DNA of 64,000 nt from Nissolia schottii (taxonomy: Eukaryota > Streptophyta > Magnoliopsida > Fabales > Fabaceae), in assembly GCA_003254905.1 (NCBI GenBank), contig QANU01103327.1:1-64000 (forward strand), given 5' to 3'. The notes under the pieces were generated by a model that saw only the letters and a program-made list of their open reading frames with translations, ran no database searches and was not told the origin of the DNA. The position numbers and the translations under genes are program-made. How positions within the stretch are numbered: position 1 is the stretch's first letter; every line of letters begins with the position of its first letter. This document shows positions 21,901-34,399 of this stretch, piece by piece.

Positions 21901-23368
21901 ACCCTGGTGCAAGGGTATTTGTTGAAGCAGCATAACCAATGGATGCTGGCAGCGGCACCAAAACTGGAAACCCAGTAAGTAGCATGTCAGGGGTTTGGGA
22001 AATTTTGCGCTTTTAGGGACAGAATATCACCATCTCAAATAGAAGCAAACCGTTTTTTGATGCCTTTTGTGGGTAGGGATGAGTAGCTTTGCGCTTAGGA
22101 CGTGGGGGAGGCACATGTGCTAATGTTCCATTCTTCTGAACTTTTAAGAAGTATTTTTGGGCATGGCTTCGAATCTGCAAAGTTATTAGTTAGTGACAAA
22201 TGATGCCCAAATAGATTATAGACATGAAAAGGAAAATGAATGCAGAGCTCAAAAGTAGTCTCTCCTAACCTGAATAACTGTTTTTGATCCTACAAAATCT
22301 TCAATTTTCTTCCAATCTCTGTCAAATCTGAATAATACACAAGATATCAGGCATTAAATTGCAAAGAACCTCACTTCAAAATTTAATCCATATAGGCTAC
22401 ATTTAGGTAAAAAAATTAAAGGCTGAACAAGATCATTGACAGGGTAAGAAAATTAGCTACGGTAATTTTACATGAAGGACGTCAAGCATAACCTACCGAA
22501 GTAATTTTTAAGTTTGCTTGGTTGAGGAAATGAATGAGAAGACGAAATTATGGAAAATAGAGCAGAGACCAAAATTAAATTTCAACCAAAATTACAGCTT
22601 ATAACCTATACTGAAAAGGAGTACATTTTATCAGCTACCTTCTCATATTTCTGTTGTACCAAAAACGTATCAAATTAATTTTCATTCCATATGTTCAAAC
22701 AACCTGGCCACTCTCCATCTTCAACCTACAAGGCTTAGCATCAATTGGGTTCTCCATGTGACTAAAATGAAGAAGAAATGCTTGCTAAATACAGTTCCCC
22801 CTCCTCTATTTTATTCGTCACTTTAGTAAGATGCACCATAATTAAGAAACATAAATTCAAGACTGAATAATGAAATCTTCTTATCTAACTAAATTTTCAA
22901 TATCTAACTACCCCACTCTATTAATATCACATAAAATTTAAAAGTTAACCGCAAATTTTTCACATACATGACAACCACCTAAAATTAGGAACCAATTTGT
23001 TTTTTCTTCCTCAAAACATCAAATAATTGGTACCGGAGGGAGAAGTATTTGTTCAAATAGAAAATAAATCAAAAGAGGTAGGTACTGGGTTAGATGAAAA
23101 GAATCTAGAAAAAAAACGCTCAATTGACCATAAAGAGCAACAAAAAGGTCAATAACTACACAGATAAAATCAGAATTGGTTCTCAAAATTGAAAGATGTG
23201 GACTCACAGCTGAAGAGCTTCTAGAAACTTGTCGTGTTCTTCGTCAGTCCAGCTCTCCCTTGACTTGGTAATTGTGTAAGGCTTTCTGATCTTCTTGGCA
23301 GAGGCATCACCGGGTGGTGGTGTTACCAGTGATTGAGGAGCCGCGCTCGCGGTGGTGGTGGAGTTCAT
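18952..23368 (-). CDS. RVE8: REVEILLE-type MYB transcription factor (RVE4/6/8 clade, LCL group)
   Basis: A single-repeat MYB that binds evening elements and activates evening-phased clock genes. Eight exons join in frame: 23368-23208, 22327-22270, 22174-22051, 21963-21805, 21691-21566, 21474-21365, 20286-20227 and 19056-18952, giving 300 residues. The MYB repeat (about 36-86) carries [32 protein letters not shown] and the SHAQKYF signature, followed by the proline/basic stretch [17 protein letters not shown]. The LCL domain follows near the C-terminus ([34 protein letters not shown]), which separates this clade from CCA1/LHY and RVE1. Intron 4 uses a GC donor (GAAG-GCAAGG at 21805). Introns 1 and 7 are about 0.9 and 1.2 kb. 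The exact orthologue is uncertain: proximity to RPL4 and APX suggests RVE4/RVE8. Confidence 0.95.
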
Positions 23369-23639
23369 GCTGCCAGAGAGAACATAGACGCAGGTAGAGA
23401 GAGAGAGAGGAGTGAGTGGTCAGGGTGCTGGGTGTAATGTGCGGTGCTGGATCAGTTTGTCACCAGCAACACAAGTTCCACTACGCTCATTTAATCGCGC
23501 CCCGCGAGGAGAGAGATTCATGTCCTGTGATTCCATACGCCGCACATTTACATGACCCCACTTTGTTGGCCACTTGGCCCTACACTTATAAATTTGATAT
23601 AAGATAGTGGTTTTTTTTTTTTTTTTTTAAGGAATAATG

Positions 23640-24540
23640 TTATTTGGCTACCCAATGAGTAGAATCCTTGTACAACCACTTAATAAAAGGATAAAATAGA
23701 TGCATAAGATATAAATAATTGGTGAGATTCGCAAGGAATTAAAATAATTTAAAAATGAGAGAAAATAAAAATTATTACTGTCATTCCCTCTCTTGTATAT
23801 ACTATTGTTGCTTTTCTCTCACTCTTTTTTACTCTTTTTTTTTCCGCTCTCTTTTAATAGAAACAAGAATCAACAATTTTATCAATAACAACCAACATTT
23901 TTAAACACAAAAATATTATTTTCATTCTCTCAAAGTATTTTCTACAACTTTTTTTGTCTGGTGGTGTGGTGACTCTGGTATCCACAGAAATGAGATAGGT
24001 GGATCAATCACATTTTACCAAGTTCAATGAAGTGAGTCCACATCCTTTTTACTGAAATTTATATTTTTGCCCACATAACTCTTGTTTGGTTCAAAACTTA
24101 CCCTACTTTTAATTTTCAAATATTACCCCATTCTAATTAATGGGTATTCTTATACTGATTCCAGAACAACATTCCCAATCCAAAATTACAATTAAAATCA
24201 ATAGTAAAAAAAATCCTCAATTCAAACCTAATTTTTTCAAGTTCCAATAATTAAAAAAAAATCCCCAATTCAATTCAAATCCCTAAACCTCTCCAACCTC
24301 CACCCTCCGCGGCTCCTCTCCGACCTGTCGCCTTCCACACTTTTATGAAAATTATATTGAAAGTTCATCCCTTTTTTTACCCGCCCCCCATCTATTAAGG
24401 GTATATAGATCAAATTAGTCCTTATTAATAATATTGTTTTAGTGATAAACAATGAGTGATATCAAATACTATACACATACCAACTTTTTTAGTATTTTTG
24501 CAGCTAGTTACCAATATTTGTAAGCTTATAATTTTACAAA
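23640..24540. other. RVE upstream spacer, no gene seen
   Basis: AT-rich with a poly(T) run at 23611-23628. I saw no clear evening element or other strong motif. Nothing codes. Confidence 0.55.
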
Positions 24541-24543
24541 AAT

Positions 24544-24756
24544 GCTACATGTACACCCAATTTTATACACTCATACATACACCATTAGTAATGCACAAAC
24601 TTTATTCTCATGAGTGCACAAACATTACAAACTTATAGATGATATCCTCAATTATACTTAATTAAGTGCACAAACATTACAGACATTAAAACACAAACTT
24701 TATGTATATAAGAATAGGGTGTATGTATGGTGTATATTTTTTGGTGTACGTGTAGC
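24544..24756. mobile_element. MITE with GCTACRTGTACACC ends
   Basis: The left end GCTACATGTACACCCAA and the reverse complement of the right end GCTACACGTACACCAA pair almost perfectly. Inside are repeated ACAAACATTACA phrases. The longer element at 30505-31487 has related ends and the same internal phrase. No coding capacity. Confidence 0.75.
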
Positions 24757-24759
24757 GGG

Positions 24760-26020
24760 ACTCATAATTTTATCCTCACCTTGGTGCTTCCTCTTCTATC
24801 AAAACTAAAATCAAGAAACAAAACACGATTTCCTTTTCCATCCCTTTTTTCCCCCTCTTTCATAAGCATTAACATGATTCGACCATATGGTGAAGGTCGG
24901 AGGGTTAGGCCATATGGTGAACCTGGTTAGCGTTTTTCTGCTTTGAATTCTTTTGACATGATGCATATACACAACATATAATATAGATGCATACCAATAT
25001 GTTTTCACTTGCTTGTGTGAAGTTGGATGGTTTCTTTGTAATGTGATCAGAAGAATATTGTGCTTGTGCCTTGGCTTGTAACCATTCTATATTGGTTGTT
25101 GTTGGCTTGGCGGTTGGAAGTTGTAGGTTTGACAGTCAACAAAGTTTGAGGACTTCGTTGCTAAGCCAACACTCTTTTTTTGCACGTAAAGGGTCATGAT
25201 TACATGGAAATCAAGATCCCTCAGCCAAAGCATGTGTGGAATTCGGTAGGAATAGTTAAACCACCATATGCTAAGTGTCTTTTCTTGCTTGATTGATAGC
25301 ATTGGCACAATGCCCCTGAATTAAATTATGGTATTGTCATGTATAAATAATGGTAGGGCTTAAGCATGTCACAAGAACTTGAGCAACTATTCTAATAATT
25401 GTAGGTAGTTAAGTATTTGGTTTAGTTTACGATTTTGTTGTTTAAAATAATTATTTATATTTGATTTTTATGAATTGTGTAGTTGCTAATTTAAATTAAA
25501 TTATTGTTATGTACTAAAATAATTATCTTTTATAATTAATACTTATATCATGTAAATATAAAAGTATTCTTTTAGAAAGCATCAAGTATAGGGTATAAAA
25601 AGGTTAAGTTTTAAATATTTTTTTATAAGGTTAAAATTTTTATTTGTAAAAGTCATGAGCAAGATATGATATTATTTTTTAATCCAAAAAGTTGAGGGTA
25701 AAGTTAAGATTGAGTCAAAACTCCCTTGGGCCTCAACCGTGTCGGTTGTTGGTTCAACCTCGGATACCATACAATGTGCTTCCTTTCTAATTCGACAATG
25801 CCGTCGGTGAATCAGCCAACAACAACGTCGTTGTCGGTTGTCCGAGCAAATGACAAAAGTGCTTGGCGATCTCATCTAGATTGCCGGCGGCGGAGCTTCG
25901 AGAACCATTGACGGCGAAGGAGGTTTAGAGAACGGAGGGCATGGTGGATGCGGCTGGTGGACCTTGCTATAGATGAGGCGACTCGGCTGGTGACCTAATC
26001 AACGACGAGTTTTCCTTTTG
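24760..26020. other. intergenic spacer, no gene recognised
   Basis: Short open frames here, including those at 25087-25308 and 25672-25875, do not resemble known families. The interval 25440-25680 is very AT-rich. Confidence 0.5.
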
Positions 26021-26290
26021 GTACCAGAGCTGGTATCATTGCTACAGAGGTAGTGTTAGAACAAGGGAGTGTAGTGATAGAAAACTGAATATGGAAATTG
26101 AATGATTTCATTACTTGAGCTTGGCTTCTGCAAGCTTAGATATATATACAGCATAGATGGCTTGCATCACAAGCAATGTCAGGTTGTAAATATAACAGCA
26201 AAACTAACTGCTACTAACTAACTTAACAAATTTAACAATTTGTTGTTAAGTTCCCTATTATGTAGCAAAGGAAATAGGAGCTGCATCTTG
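26020..26290. mobile_element. possible Copia-type LTR fossil
   Basis: A stretch beginning near TGTTAGAACAAGGGAGTG (26053), with ATATATATACAGC and repeated CTAACTAAC phrases, lies next to GGTACCAGAGCTGGTATC, which resembles the initiator-tRNA primer site region of plant Copia elements. No internal coding part is visible. It would be an old, incomplete copy. Confidence 0.3.
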
Positions 26291-26589
26291 TGATGAATTC
26301 ACCAAGCTGTAACTCTTGTTATTTAAAGTGTTTGCTTTGGATGTTTATGTACTTGTTTTGGGATTAGGAATTTGAGAAGTGGCATTGCTAGATCTACAAG
26401 TGCTGCTCTCCAATGGATTGGAAGGATAAAACACATGAAAGTTGGGGTTGTTTCGAATTTGCAAGTGTGTAGTTTTGTTCGGCTTAAAACGGGCGAATCC
26501 TTTCTTGGGTGTAGGAGACCTCCATCGTCAGATTGTAGAGGCATGGTTCTGTTCTTCTTGTGGAAGGTGGAGGAAAATTAAAAAGGATA

Positions 26590-27630
26590 TTTTTGTAATT
26601 TCACCAAGTTATAAATAATAATATCTCTCCACATGGCACTTATTGATTTGTTCCACCTAGGCATCAAATGCTTCTCAAATTAAAAGGCGCATGAAACTTT
26701 TCTTACTTTTTTTTTATCCTTTACCAAAATGGATTAGGGGATAAAGTAGTTTCAGGATAATTCATTTCCTAAATGTAAGATGAAACGATTTGGTCCTCAA
26801 ACATTTAAGATTTTTAATATTTTAGTCAATTTTAAAAGATTATATTATCTATTTTATATGTCTGCATATTAAAGTGTCATATATTCTGAATAGTAAAAAC
26901 TTTGAATAATTTTGACATCTTAATAAATAATTTAGAAACGCTCTTGGAATTGAATTCACTTAAGAAATGAAATTTAATTTCATGATTTGGAATCAACTAA
27001 TGACTTAGAACTGATATAAAAGAGAAATTGAATTCGATTAAAATGATGTAAATATATCAAACTCAAATAAGTTTGACTTTTGACTCACTCATTTGTTTTT
27101 TCTTTATTTTGAGTTTCTTTGAGGATATGTTTATTTTTTCTCTTTATTATAGGTTTCTTCGTTGAAATATATGAAATATAGTTCTACACTGTTATGAGAT
27201 CTTATAACATGATACGCAATATAGAAAATACACAGCAAATAAATACTATTTTCGGTGAGTGAGAGGTTGTGGAGGAAAGAGAGCAAAGATATGTCATGGA
27301 ATAAGGTGTCGGAGAAGCAGGGGGTGGTGAGATTGAGAGGTGATGTGGTGACAGTGGTAATGATGGGATGGTGCAGTGATGACAACGGCGACGATGCTGT
27401 GGTGGTCGACGGTAATGATATATACTTAGTAGCCATAGATTTAGATCTAACGAGAGAAAATGGGGTACAATGCGTGACATCATTGAAATATTATAAAAAA
27501 TTATGAAAAATATTTAAATAATTAAATTTAGGTGTCAAATTTTTATTGGATGAGATCGAGTTTGGGACAATAATTTGATAAGGAAGATTTTGGTCTATTC
27601 TTTTTAGTAGACAAAGGGGTTAAAGTTCAA
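26590..27630. other. intergenic spacer, no gene recognised
   Basis: Mostly AT-rich. A GT/GA-rich patch at 27250-27430 gives overlapping open frames on both strands, which fits base composition and not a gene. Confidence 0.5.
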
Positions 27631-27639
27631 AGAAAAACA

Positions 27640-28115
27640 ACAGAGAAAATTAGCTTCCATGAGGTCACGCGATCTGCATCACATCATTCAAAAGAGAAGG
27701 GTGAGAAGCTGCCGGGGCCGCATCAAAATAGACGATATCAAAATTATCAAGATGATGACTCATATTGGCAAGAGGTTGGATTCCCTGAAAAAATGCTAGA
27801 GATGCACCACTCAATTCCTTGATAAAAGCTCGCGAATACAAGATATGATCGAGATTGTTGGATGTAAGTGATTATGGCCATTCTGAATGAGTTTGATAGC
27901 ACTTTGAGAGTCGCAATCGAGACGCACTTGTTGAAAATCACATCGCTAAGCAATATTTAGCACGTGTAAAATGCCGCACAACTCAGCTATGGTGATGGAT
28001 GTCAAACCCAATTTGTCCGAGAAGCCCGTAACAAAGCTTCCTGATTCATCTCTAATCAGACCCCCGCATCGTGCACTGTCAGAATTAAGCACGGATCCAT
28101 CACAATTAGAAAGAC
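27640..28115 (-). mobile_element. LINE RNase H domain fragment
   Basis: On the minus strand from about 28110 the translation reads NCDGSVLNS, GGLIRDESGSFVTGFSDKLG, AELCGILHVLNIA and VRLDCDSQSAIKLIQ, the ordered blocks (first Asp, Glu helix, second Asp) of the plant LINE RNase H-like domain. At least one stop and several weak positions show decay. Only the 3' part of the element is present. Confidence 0.72.
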
Positions 28116-28119
28116 TTTA

Positions 28120-29600
28120 ACTACTTATTTTGCTTACTTCATAAAAGTGAAACTCTCTCTTTCTCATTTTTAATTATGTAAAAAAATGTGAAACTTAAAA
28201 TAGTAGAATTAAAATGTATAAAAATGAGCCATTGAAATGCTACTATGGAGATACAGCATTTATAAGAGGCGATGTTTTGGGGAAACTAATCGCAGAGCAC
28301 AAAAGTAATGGGTCCCATGTAATTCAGCGATTGCTCCGAACCACTAGTTACACTGCCAACGTGTCAGATGTTGGCCACTTGCATTGCCAGGTTCATGCGG
28401 CTCCAAATAATTTAACGTTGGTGCATTTAACGTGGGGCCCAATACTTTAAGCTCATGATGGACCCTTCCAAAATTGGCCTGCTACAGTTCTTTGTCTAAT
28501 TTTGTTTGTTTTTTGTTTGTTTGACCCACAAACTTAGTTAAATTTACGGTAGCCAAATATAAATTTACTGTGCCCACTGAAATTCAATAAAAGCACTGTT
28601 ACCTTCTTAGTAATATGTGCTGGAACACGTCATGCATGAGAGAAATGTTAATTGAGATGTGCCTAAGATATTATGTTGTGTCGACTCATATCTTATTTGA
28701 TATTGAATAAAATTTCATTAAAGTATAAGTATTAGTGAAGCCTTATCTAATCTAATGAAAGAATTCTCACTTGACATAGAATCCCTCGTACAATATAGTA
28801 TACCACAACTCTATATAAAAATACGGATACAGCTTCAAATACTAAATTATCCTATTCGATAAAAAAAATTAGTTATCAGTTATCCTTTTTTTTTTAAAGT
28901 ATCACTTATTATAAAATTTGGTTTTATTAGTATCATTTTTAAAGAGTTGTTAATGATATGAATATTATTATTCTCATCATAATATATATACACACACATA
29001 TATATAAATGTGTTGATCGTATCAATTAAGATGCCTTAAGCGTAGTGGGTGATGCACTTAGGTTATGTTTAGGAGATTTAGAAGTGATGAAAGGGCATGA
29101 CCATTAATGAACACAGAGGGAGAGGCAATGAGTGAAGATACTTCAATCTAGCTACTACCTTGTTTGGATGTCTAAGAAGGTTAATGAGGCGTAGAAGGGA
29201 GATTTGTGACTCAAACTCTCTTGACCCCTCAATTTGGAGGGCACAAAATAGAGGTTTTGAATGGCAATGGAGGGACAAGGAAGGGTTTTTGAGTCAGGGA
29301 TGACAAAAGTTCTTATGAGAAAAGGAAGGGTTTTTGAGAAAAATAACCTCGAGATAGGTGATGAGGTGATAGGGCTAGTAATGATGACCTAAGAAAACCT
29401 ATAAATTATTTTTTGGGGTTTTTTAATATTAAATAAAGCAGACACAAATCTCGGTAGAGAGCCATCAAAATTATACTATTTTCCTTTTTTACCCTTCTTC
29501 AAAAAAGAAAAATATTAGGGGGCATCTTATTATTGTGAAAATATATGATAAGGGTAATCAGGTATAATCATCAAGGGGATTCTCAAGGATAATGAAAGGG
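28120..29600. other. intergenic spacer, no gene recognised
   Basis: Contains a less AT-rich patch (28250-28450) without a recognisable product and an AT-rich stretch with TA/CA dinucleotides near 28983-29003. Nothing is supported as coding. Confidence 0.5.
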
Positions 29601-30440
29601 TTAAAAGAAAAGCCCTACTAGTGCAGTCAAGGACATGCAAGATTGGGAAGTTCACGGTCGACAACGTGAGTCGACCATGAGTGGTTGAAAGAAATGGGAT
29701 CAATCAAACGAACAATTGTGCAAGAAGAATATTCTTTATTTAACTAAGAATTAGCAGAAGACCATTAAGAGTTCAAGAGCAAGCAATGAATTGACCTAAT
29801 TTGATGATTATAGGCGACCCTAATCTAGCCTTGGATAAAATGATAATACGAAATAAAGGACTCGACCTTCCGATTTGCTAAGATATGATGAGCCTAAGGA
29901 GAAAACACGTTCGACTCGCAAGTTACCTACATCAAGGTGTGCTCACTAACAAAAGGTGGCGGTTACAAAGAATGTGTAGAACTTTATAGAGGAAATAACC
30001 GCCCACTAAGCAAAAAATAAGGGAAGTGGGAAAAATGGAATTTTGAGAATCAAATTATAATCGTCCGAGAATACACGTGGCGAGCATGCAAAGGGTCAAT
30101 GAAGGCTATAAATAGGGACGCCCAGAACAGAAAAAGAGAAATTTTTTACTTGAAGAAATTCTCACAGTCTCAACATGTTCCTGCAACTTAAAGCATTGGG
30201 AATACTCAAGTAGATTTCTGATTTCTTTCTTTATTTATTCTTGTTGTTTTACTTTTCTTTTCTAGTCTATTTTCTTAGTAATTTAAATCCTTTTCATTGT
30301 ATTATGTTGCAATTTTTGTACCAACACTACATGTTCTTCCAATAAACAGTGATTATAGTTCTTGAAACCGCATCTTTACTACAAGGATCCAATCCTCATG
30401 TTTTTCACACATTTATTTGGTTTACATGACAAACGGTCCA
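29600..30440 (+). mobile_element. possible solo LTR of a Ty3/gypsy-like element
   Basis: The region ends in a promoter-like part: GGCTATAAATAGGGACGCCC at 30104-30123, then a pyrimidine-rich leader-like stretch with repeated TTTCTTTC/TTTAATCC phrases, as in the R-U5 part of legume gypsy LTRs. Exact TG/CA ends and a target duplication were not found, and no internal region is present. Old and incomplete. Confidence 0.3.
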
Positions 30441-30504
30441 TCAAACCAAATTTCACTTAAAACATGTTGTTTCTTTTTTTAATAATTAGTGAATAAATTA
30501 AGAG

Positions 30505-31487
30505 CAATGCTACACGTACATTAAAAAGTATCCACCAATTGTCTACCAAATATTATAGATGCGTGAATAAACATTTCATATACACATGAACAAACACTAA
30601 AGAACTGATGAACAAACATTTTCAAGTATAGAAGCGAGATAAAACAAGACTTGCGGCACATTAAATGTCAAAAAATAACTGTCGCGTTCTCTCTCATGTC
30701 CTTACTGACACTTTAAAAAGCGTGCAATCATGCTCTATCATAAACAAATGTTACAAAATAGATGAACAAAAGTTGAAGAGAAAATAAACACACATTATGA
30801 AACACAAAAAACAAAATAAAATGAGATCTCACACAAAATAAATAGCGAAGACACTCTCTATCTTGCTCTCTCACTCACTCTCTCATAAACAAACATTATA
30901 CCACAAATAAACAAACATTACAACATTCTAAAATAAACGTTACAAACTCATAAACAAACATTACACTACATGTGAATAAACATTACACCACACAAAAACT
31001 AATAAACAAATAAGCATTACACCGCACAGAAACGAATAAATAAAAAAAATATTACAATACTCATAAACAAACATTACAACATATATAAACAAACATTACA
31101 CCATGCAAAAATATCACAAATTTTATGAATCAGAGAAAAATGTCGTCGTTTATGTTTTCCATAATGTCTTAAGAAAAAAAAATGAATACAAACCCCAAAA
31201 AATGATGGAAACGAATAAAGAACAAGAAATGAAAAAAACGGAACAAGAAAAGAGAAAACGAAGAAGAAGAAAACAACATAATAAAAAAAATAGCAGTTAC
31301 TGGTGAAATAATTGAACAAAAATGAAAAGCGAGTGTGTGGTTGAAATGAAAAAAATATAAAAAAGACGAAGAAGAATAGAACGAGAAGAGCGTAAATGAG
31401 GGAGAATGAGTGAAGGAGAGAGAAAATCAATATTTAATGTTGATGAACATTTGGTGAAAACTTTTTTAATGTATACAAAACATTTAC
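30505..31487. mobile_element. about 980-bp non-autonomous element with an internal ATAAACAAACATTAC array
   Basis: The left end AATGCTACACGTACATTAAA and the right end, whose reverse complement reads AATGTTTTGTATACATTAAA, match at about 16 of 23 positions. Between 30880 and 31110 about nine degenerate copies of ATAAACAAACATTACA occur every 20-35 bases. The short MITE at 24544 shares both the end sequence and the internal phrase. The lysine-rich and phenylalanine-rich open frames inside are composition effects. Confidence 0.5.
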
Positions 31488-31731
31488 CATAAATTAAAAA
31501 TGATGGTGCGCCGCAACGACTGCAATTTTTGTTTACCAAATAAACGCCTGCAATTTGCAACGGTAGCAACCACAACTACGATGGCATGCACAACTTAGCA
31601 CTAATTGGTATTCTTATAGCTACGTCTAAACATAATATTTATTAGCTTCTACTGCTACCTATGTACTTCTAGAAAAAGTTTAAACAGATTAGCCCATTTA
31701 ACCAAACCTTCACTTTAAAAAAATATAATTT

Positions 31732-32006
31732 AGTATTATATAACTTAAAAAATGTTAAATAATCATAAAAATATTTATAATGATACCTTAATTTATGTTT
31801 GGTTACATAATTTTTTTAATTATTATTTACAAAAATTGAATTCACAAATTTTATGGTTATTTAGGTTTCTTTCCACTTCTTTAATTCAAATTCGTGAATT
31901 TGAATTTTAGAAATAAAAATTGAAAAAACTATGTAATCAAATATAAATTAATGTTTCATTGTGAACATTTTTTTGATTATTTAACAATGTTTAAGTTGAT
32001 ATAATA
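31732..32006. mobile_element. foldback element with about 85-bp arms
   Basis: The arm from 31732 (AGTATTATATAACTT...GGTTACATAATTTTTTT) pairs, with about 80% identity, with the reverse complement of the arm ending at 32006. The loop is about 100 bases. A single related arm lies at about 36690-36785. Confidence 0.6.
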
Positions 32007-32690
32007 CTCACCACGTTTCAAAATAGTTATCCACTTTCTTATTTTGGATTATTTCAAAATAGTTATCCACTTATTAACTCTAAACATCATTAATTATTTA
32101 ATTTTTTAACATACCCTTACTAAATAAATTTTTTCTCTCATACTTATCGATCATAATAACTTTAACCACCCACCATTAAAAAAATTAGGTAAATAAGGTA
32201 GATAGAACAAATTTTTTCTTACTTTTATTTTTTCCTATCATTTTCTTAATACATGTATATAGGGCTGTCAAAACGGGTGGGCCGGCTCGTTTATGGCCTG
32301 CCCGTTTATGGACTGCGGGTCTAAACGGGCCGGCCCAAAAATATGAATATTTTTAGGGTCCGGCTCTTTTATGGTCAGTCCGCGGGCCTAAACGGGCTGT
32401 CTGTTAGCCCGTTTATTTTTTTAAAAAAATAAAAAAAATTCAAAAAAAATTCAAAAAAATTTATTTAAAAAATTAAAAAAAATTCACGGGCAAACGGGCC
32501 GATCCACGGGCCAAACGGGCCAGGCTTAAACAGGCCGGGCCAAATTTTTTTAAATTTTCGCGGGTCTATTTTTTGCATGTAAAAACTCTGTCCATTTAAC
32601 CGGGTATACGGACTAGACCCATTTTGATAGCCCTACATGTATAAAAGATAAAGGAGACAATTATTTTAAAATAAAAAATATTAAATTGTA
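32007..32690. mobile_element. Stowaway-like MITE split by a hAT-type MITE
   Basis: The left end resembles the Stowaway terminus (CACGTTTCAAAATAGTTATCC, 32011 onward, repeated once at 32051). The presumed right end, in reverse TTTTAAAATAATTGTCTCC, lies after the insertion at 32260-32635. The terminal match is moderate. Confidence 0.45.
32260..32635. mobile_element. non-autonomous hAT-type MITE with 8-bp target duplication
   Basis: Ends are TAGGGCTGTCAAAACGGGT and, in reverse, TAGGGCTATCAAAATGGGT, flanked on both sides by the identical octamer CATGTATA (32252-32259 and 32636-32643). An 8-bp duplication is the hAT signature. The inside alternates GC-rich GGGCC/CGGGC words with an A/T-rich core. 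No coding capacity. Confidence 0.9.
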
Positions 32691-32924
32691 TGTTTTAAAG
32701 CAAGAGGGCTTGATGTTTAAGGAAAAAGAAATCTATTTTTTAAATTTTCGTGGGCCTATTTTTTGCATGTAAACTCTGTCCATTTAACCGGGTAAATGGA
32801 CCGGACCCATTTTGACAGCCCTACATGTATAAAAGATAAAGGAGACAATTATTTTAAAATGAAAAAAAATATTAAATTATATGTTTTAAAGCGAGAGGGC
32901 TTGATGTTTAAGGAAAAAGAAATC
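32551..32924. repeat. tandem duplication of about 190 bp containing the hAT 3' end
   Basis: Bases 32551-32733 and 32741-32924 are copies with roughly 90% or more identity. Each contains the right end of the hAT-type MITE, one CATGTATA octamer and about 90 bases of flanking sequence ending in GATGTTTAAGGAAAAAGAAA. The duplication therefore followed the insertion. Confidence 0.88.
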
Positions 32925-32929
32925 CAATA

Positions 32930-34380
32930 ATTGGGGGAAAGCCATGAATGCACGTGTGTCGTCCCCTCCTCGCGGCATTTCCTAATGCGCCTTCCACATT
33001 TACTTTCCTTTCGATATATTTTTGTTGGAAACATTGTCCTCACCAACATTGTTGCGGGTACGAACATTTTCCTCAATGTACAAAACTGGAGAAAAATTTT
33101 ATGGCGAACTGATGATGAAAGGACGAGGAACAGAATACAGTGATGGGAGAATGTCTCGGGATTATGGATGCACGAATGCATTACCATTTATGAAGGAAAA
33201 TCATTAGATGTTGATGAAGTTTAGATTGAATTACGCTCTAACAGTGACATGTTTGTTTGTACCGCAATTATTAATTCTCTTGCATATTTGTCTAAAGTGC
33301 AACTTTGTAGTCTGTCAAAGGATAGTCCAACGTTACCACTTAATGATTTCTCCATTGAGAAAAGAGCAGCATTAGGAACGAAAATCCAATTGTTCAACCT
33401 TGTTCTGAGTTTGTAAAAATGTGCATCATGCCCAAACGAGTGAACCAACAGTGTCTTATGGTTTTGTCATTTGACTGCTTCCACATTTATGTATCCGTGT
33501 CCCCCATGTTCAAAATATACATGTTGAGCTTGTCTGCCCCTTCCGAATTGGGTCCCTTTAGTGGAAGACAAGAAAGAATTCCAAATCTATTTCATTGGAT
33601 AATTCTTTTGTTTTTTCTTTCATGTTTGGCTGGTTATCAAAGGCTAAAGCAATGACTTGACTTGGTCTCTAGTACTGGTACTGGCACGTTATCCACCACC
33701 GTCCACTTTCATGTTGTCCCACTATGCCACGCTTCCACTCTTTTTAAGCCACGTAACCCGCATATGGTAATTTTTATTTTTGTACTTGGGGGATAGGCAA
33801 AAGTCTGGATTTGTAAGCCGATGATAATGCTCTGACGGACCTTCATAAGGATAAAAATGAAGGTACTGAGCTTGTTCTTGATAGAGGCAAGAAGAGTTGG
33901 AAAAGAATAATCAAGACTTGCTTGCGGTTGTTTCTAATTCTTTCAGCCTCTGTTATGTGAACTCGGTCGTTTTTGTTGTTTACTGTGTTTTTTCTTGGTT
34001 TATGTTATTGGTCGTTTTTGGGGATGCTGTACTGCTGTCGCCCGTCACTTAAGGGTTAATTAATAGTCAAGTTAGATCATGAGAAATTTTGATATTTTAA
34101 GTAGTAAAGTGCCACCTTAGTTTACAAAATTTTAAAATATTATTTTTCTTAGTCATTTTATTGACTTTTTTTTTAAAATTTCTAGCGTTAATAGGAAAAC
34201 ATTTTAAAAATCCTTTTAGGAATTGACATTTTATTTTTATTTTTTGTTATCAAGAATTACTTAAAACATCATATATTTTTTAAGGACTAATTTAGATATT
34301 AATCCCTCACTTAGTCAAATAAGGGGCCTACCTGTCTCTATATTTTGAGTCATCTATCAATTATTGGAGAAGAAAAAAAT
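32930..34380. other. intergenic spacer, no gene recognised
   Basis: Open frames of 60-112 codons exist on both strands (for example 33221-33448 minus), but I recognise no family, exon structure or start context. No function is proposed. Confidence 0.5.
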
Positions 34381-34399
34381 CTGTCAATTTATTTTTTGT

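Noticed and set aside
30870-31110. regular spacing of similar AAACATTAC words, considered as a CRISPR-like array
   Set aside because: Units are degenerate, spacing varies from 20 to 35 bases, and the context is a plant transposon; there are no cas genes.
31074-31430. 118-codon minus frame, very rich in Phe
   Set aside because: It is the complement of the AAC/AAG-rich array inside a non-autonomous element; composition alone explains it.
33221-33655. 75- and 78-codon frames, considered as gene fragments
   Set aside because: No recognisable family, splice structure or start context; not supported.
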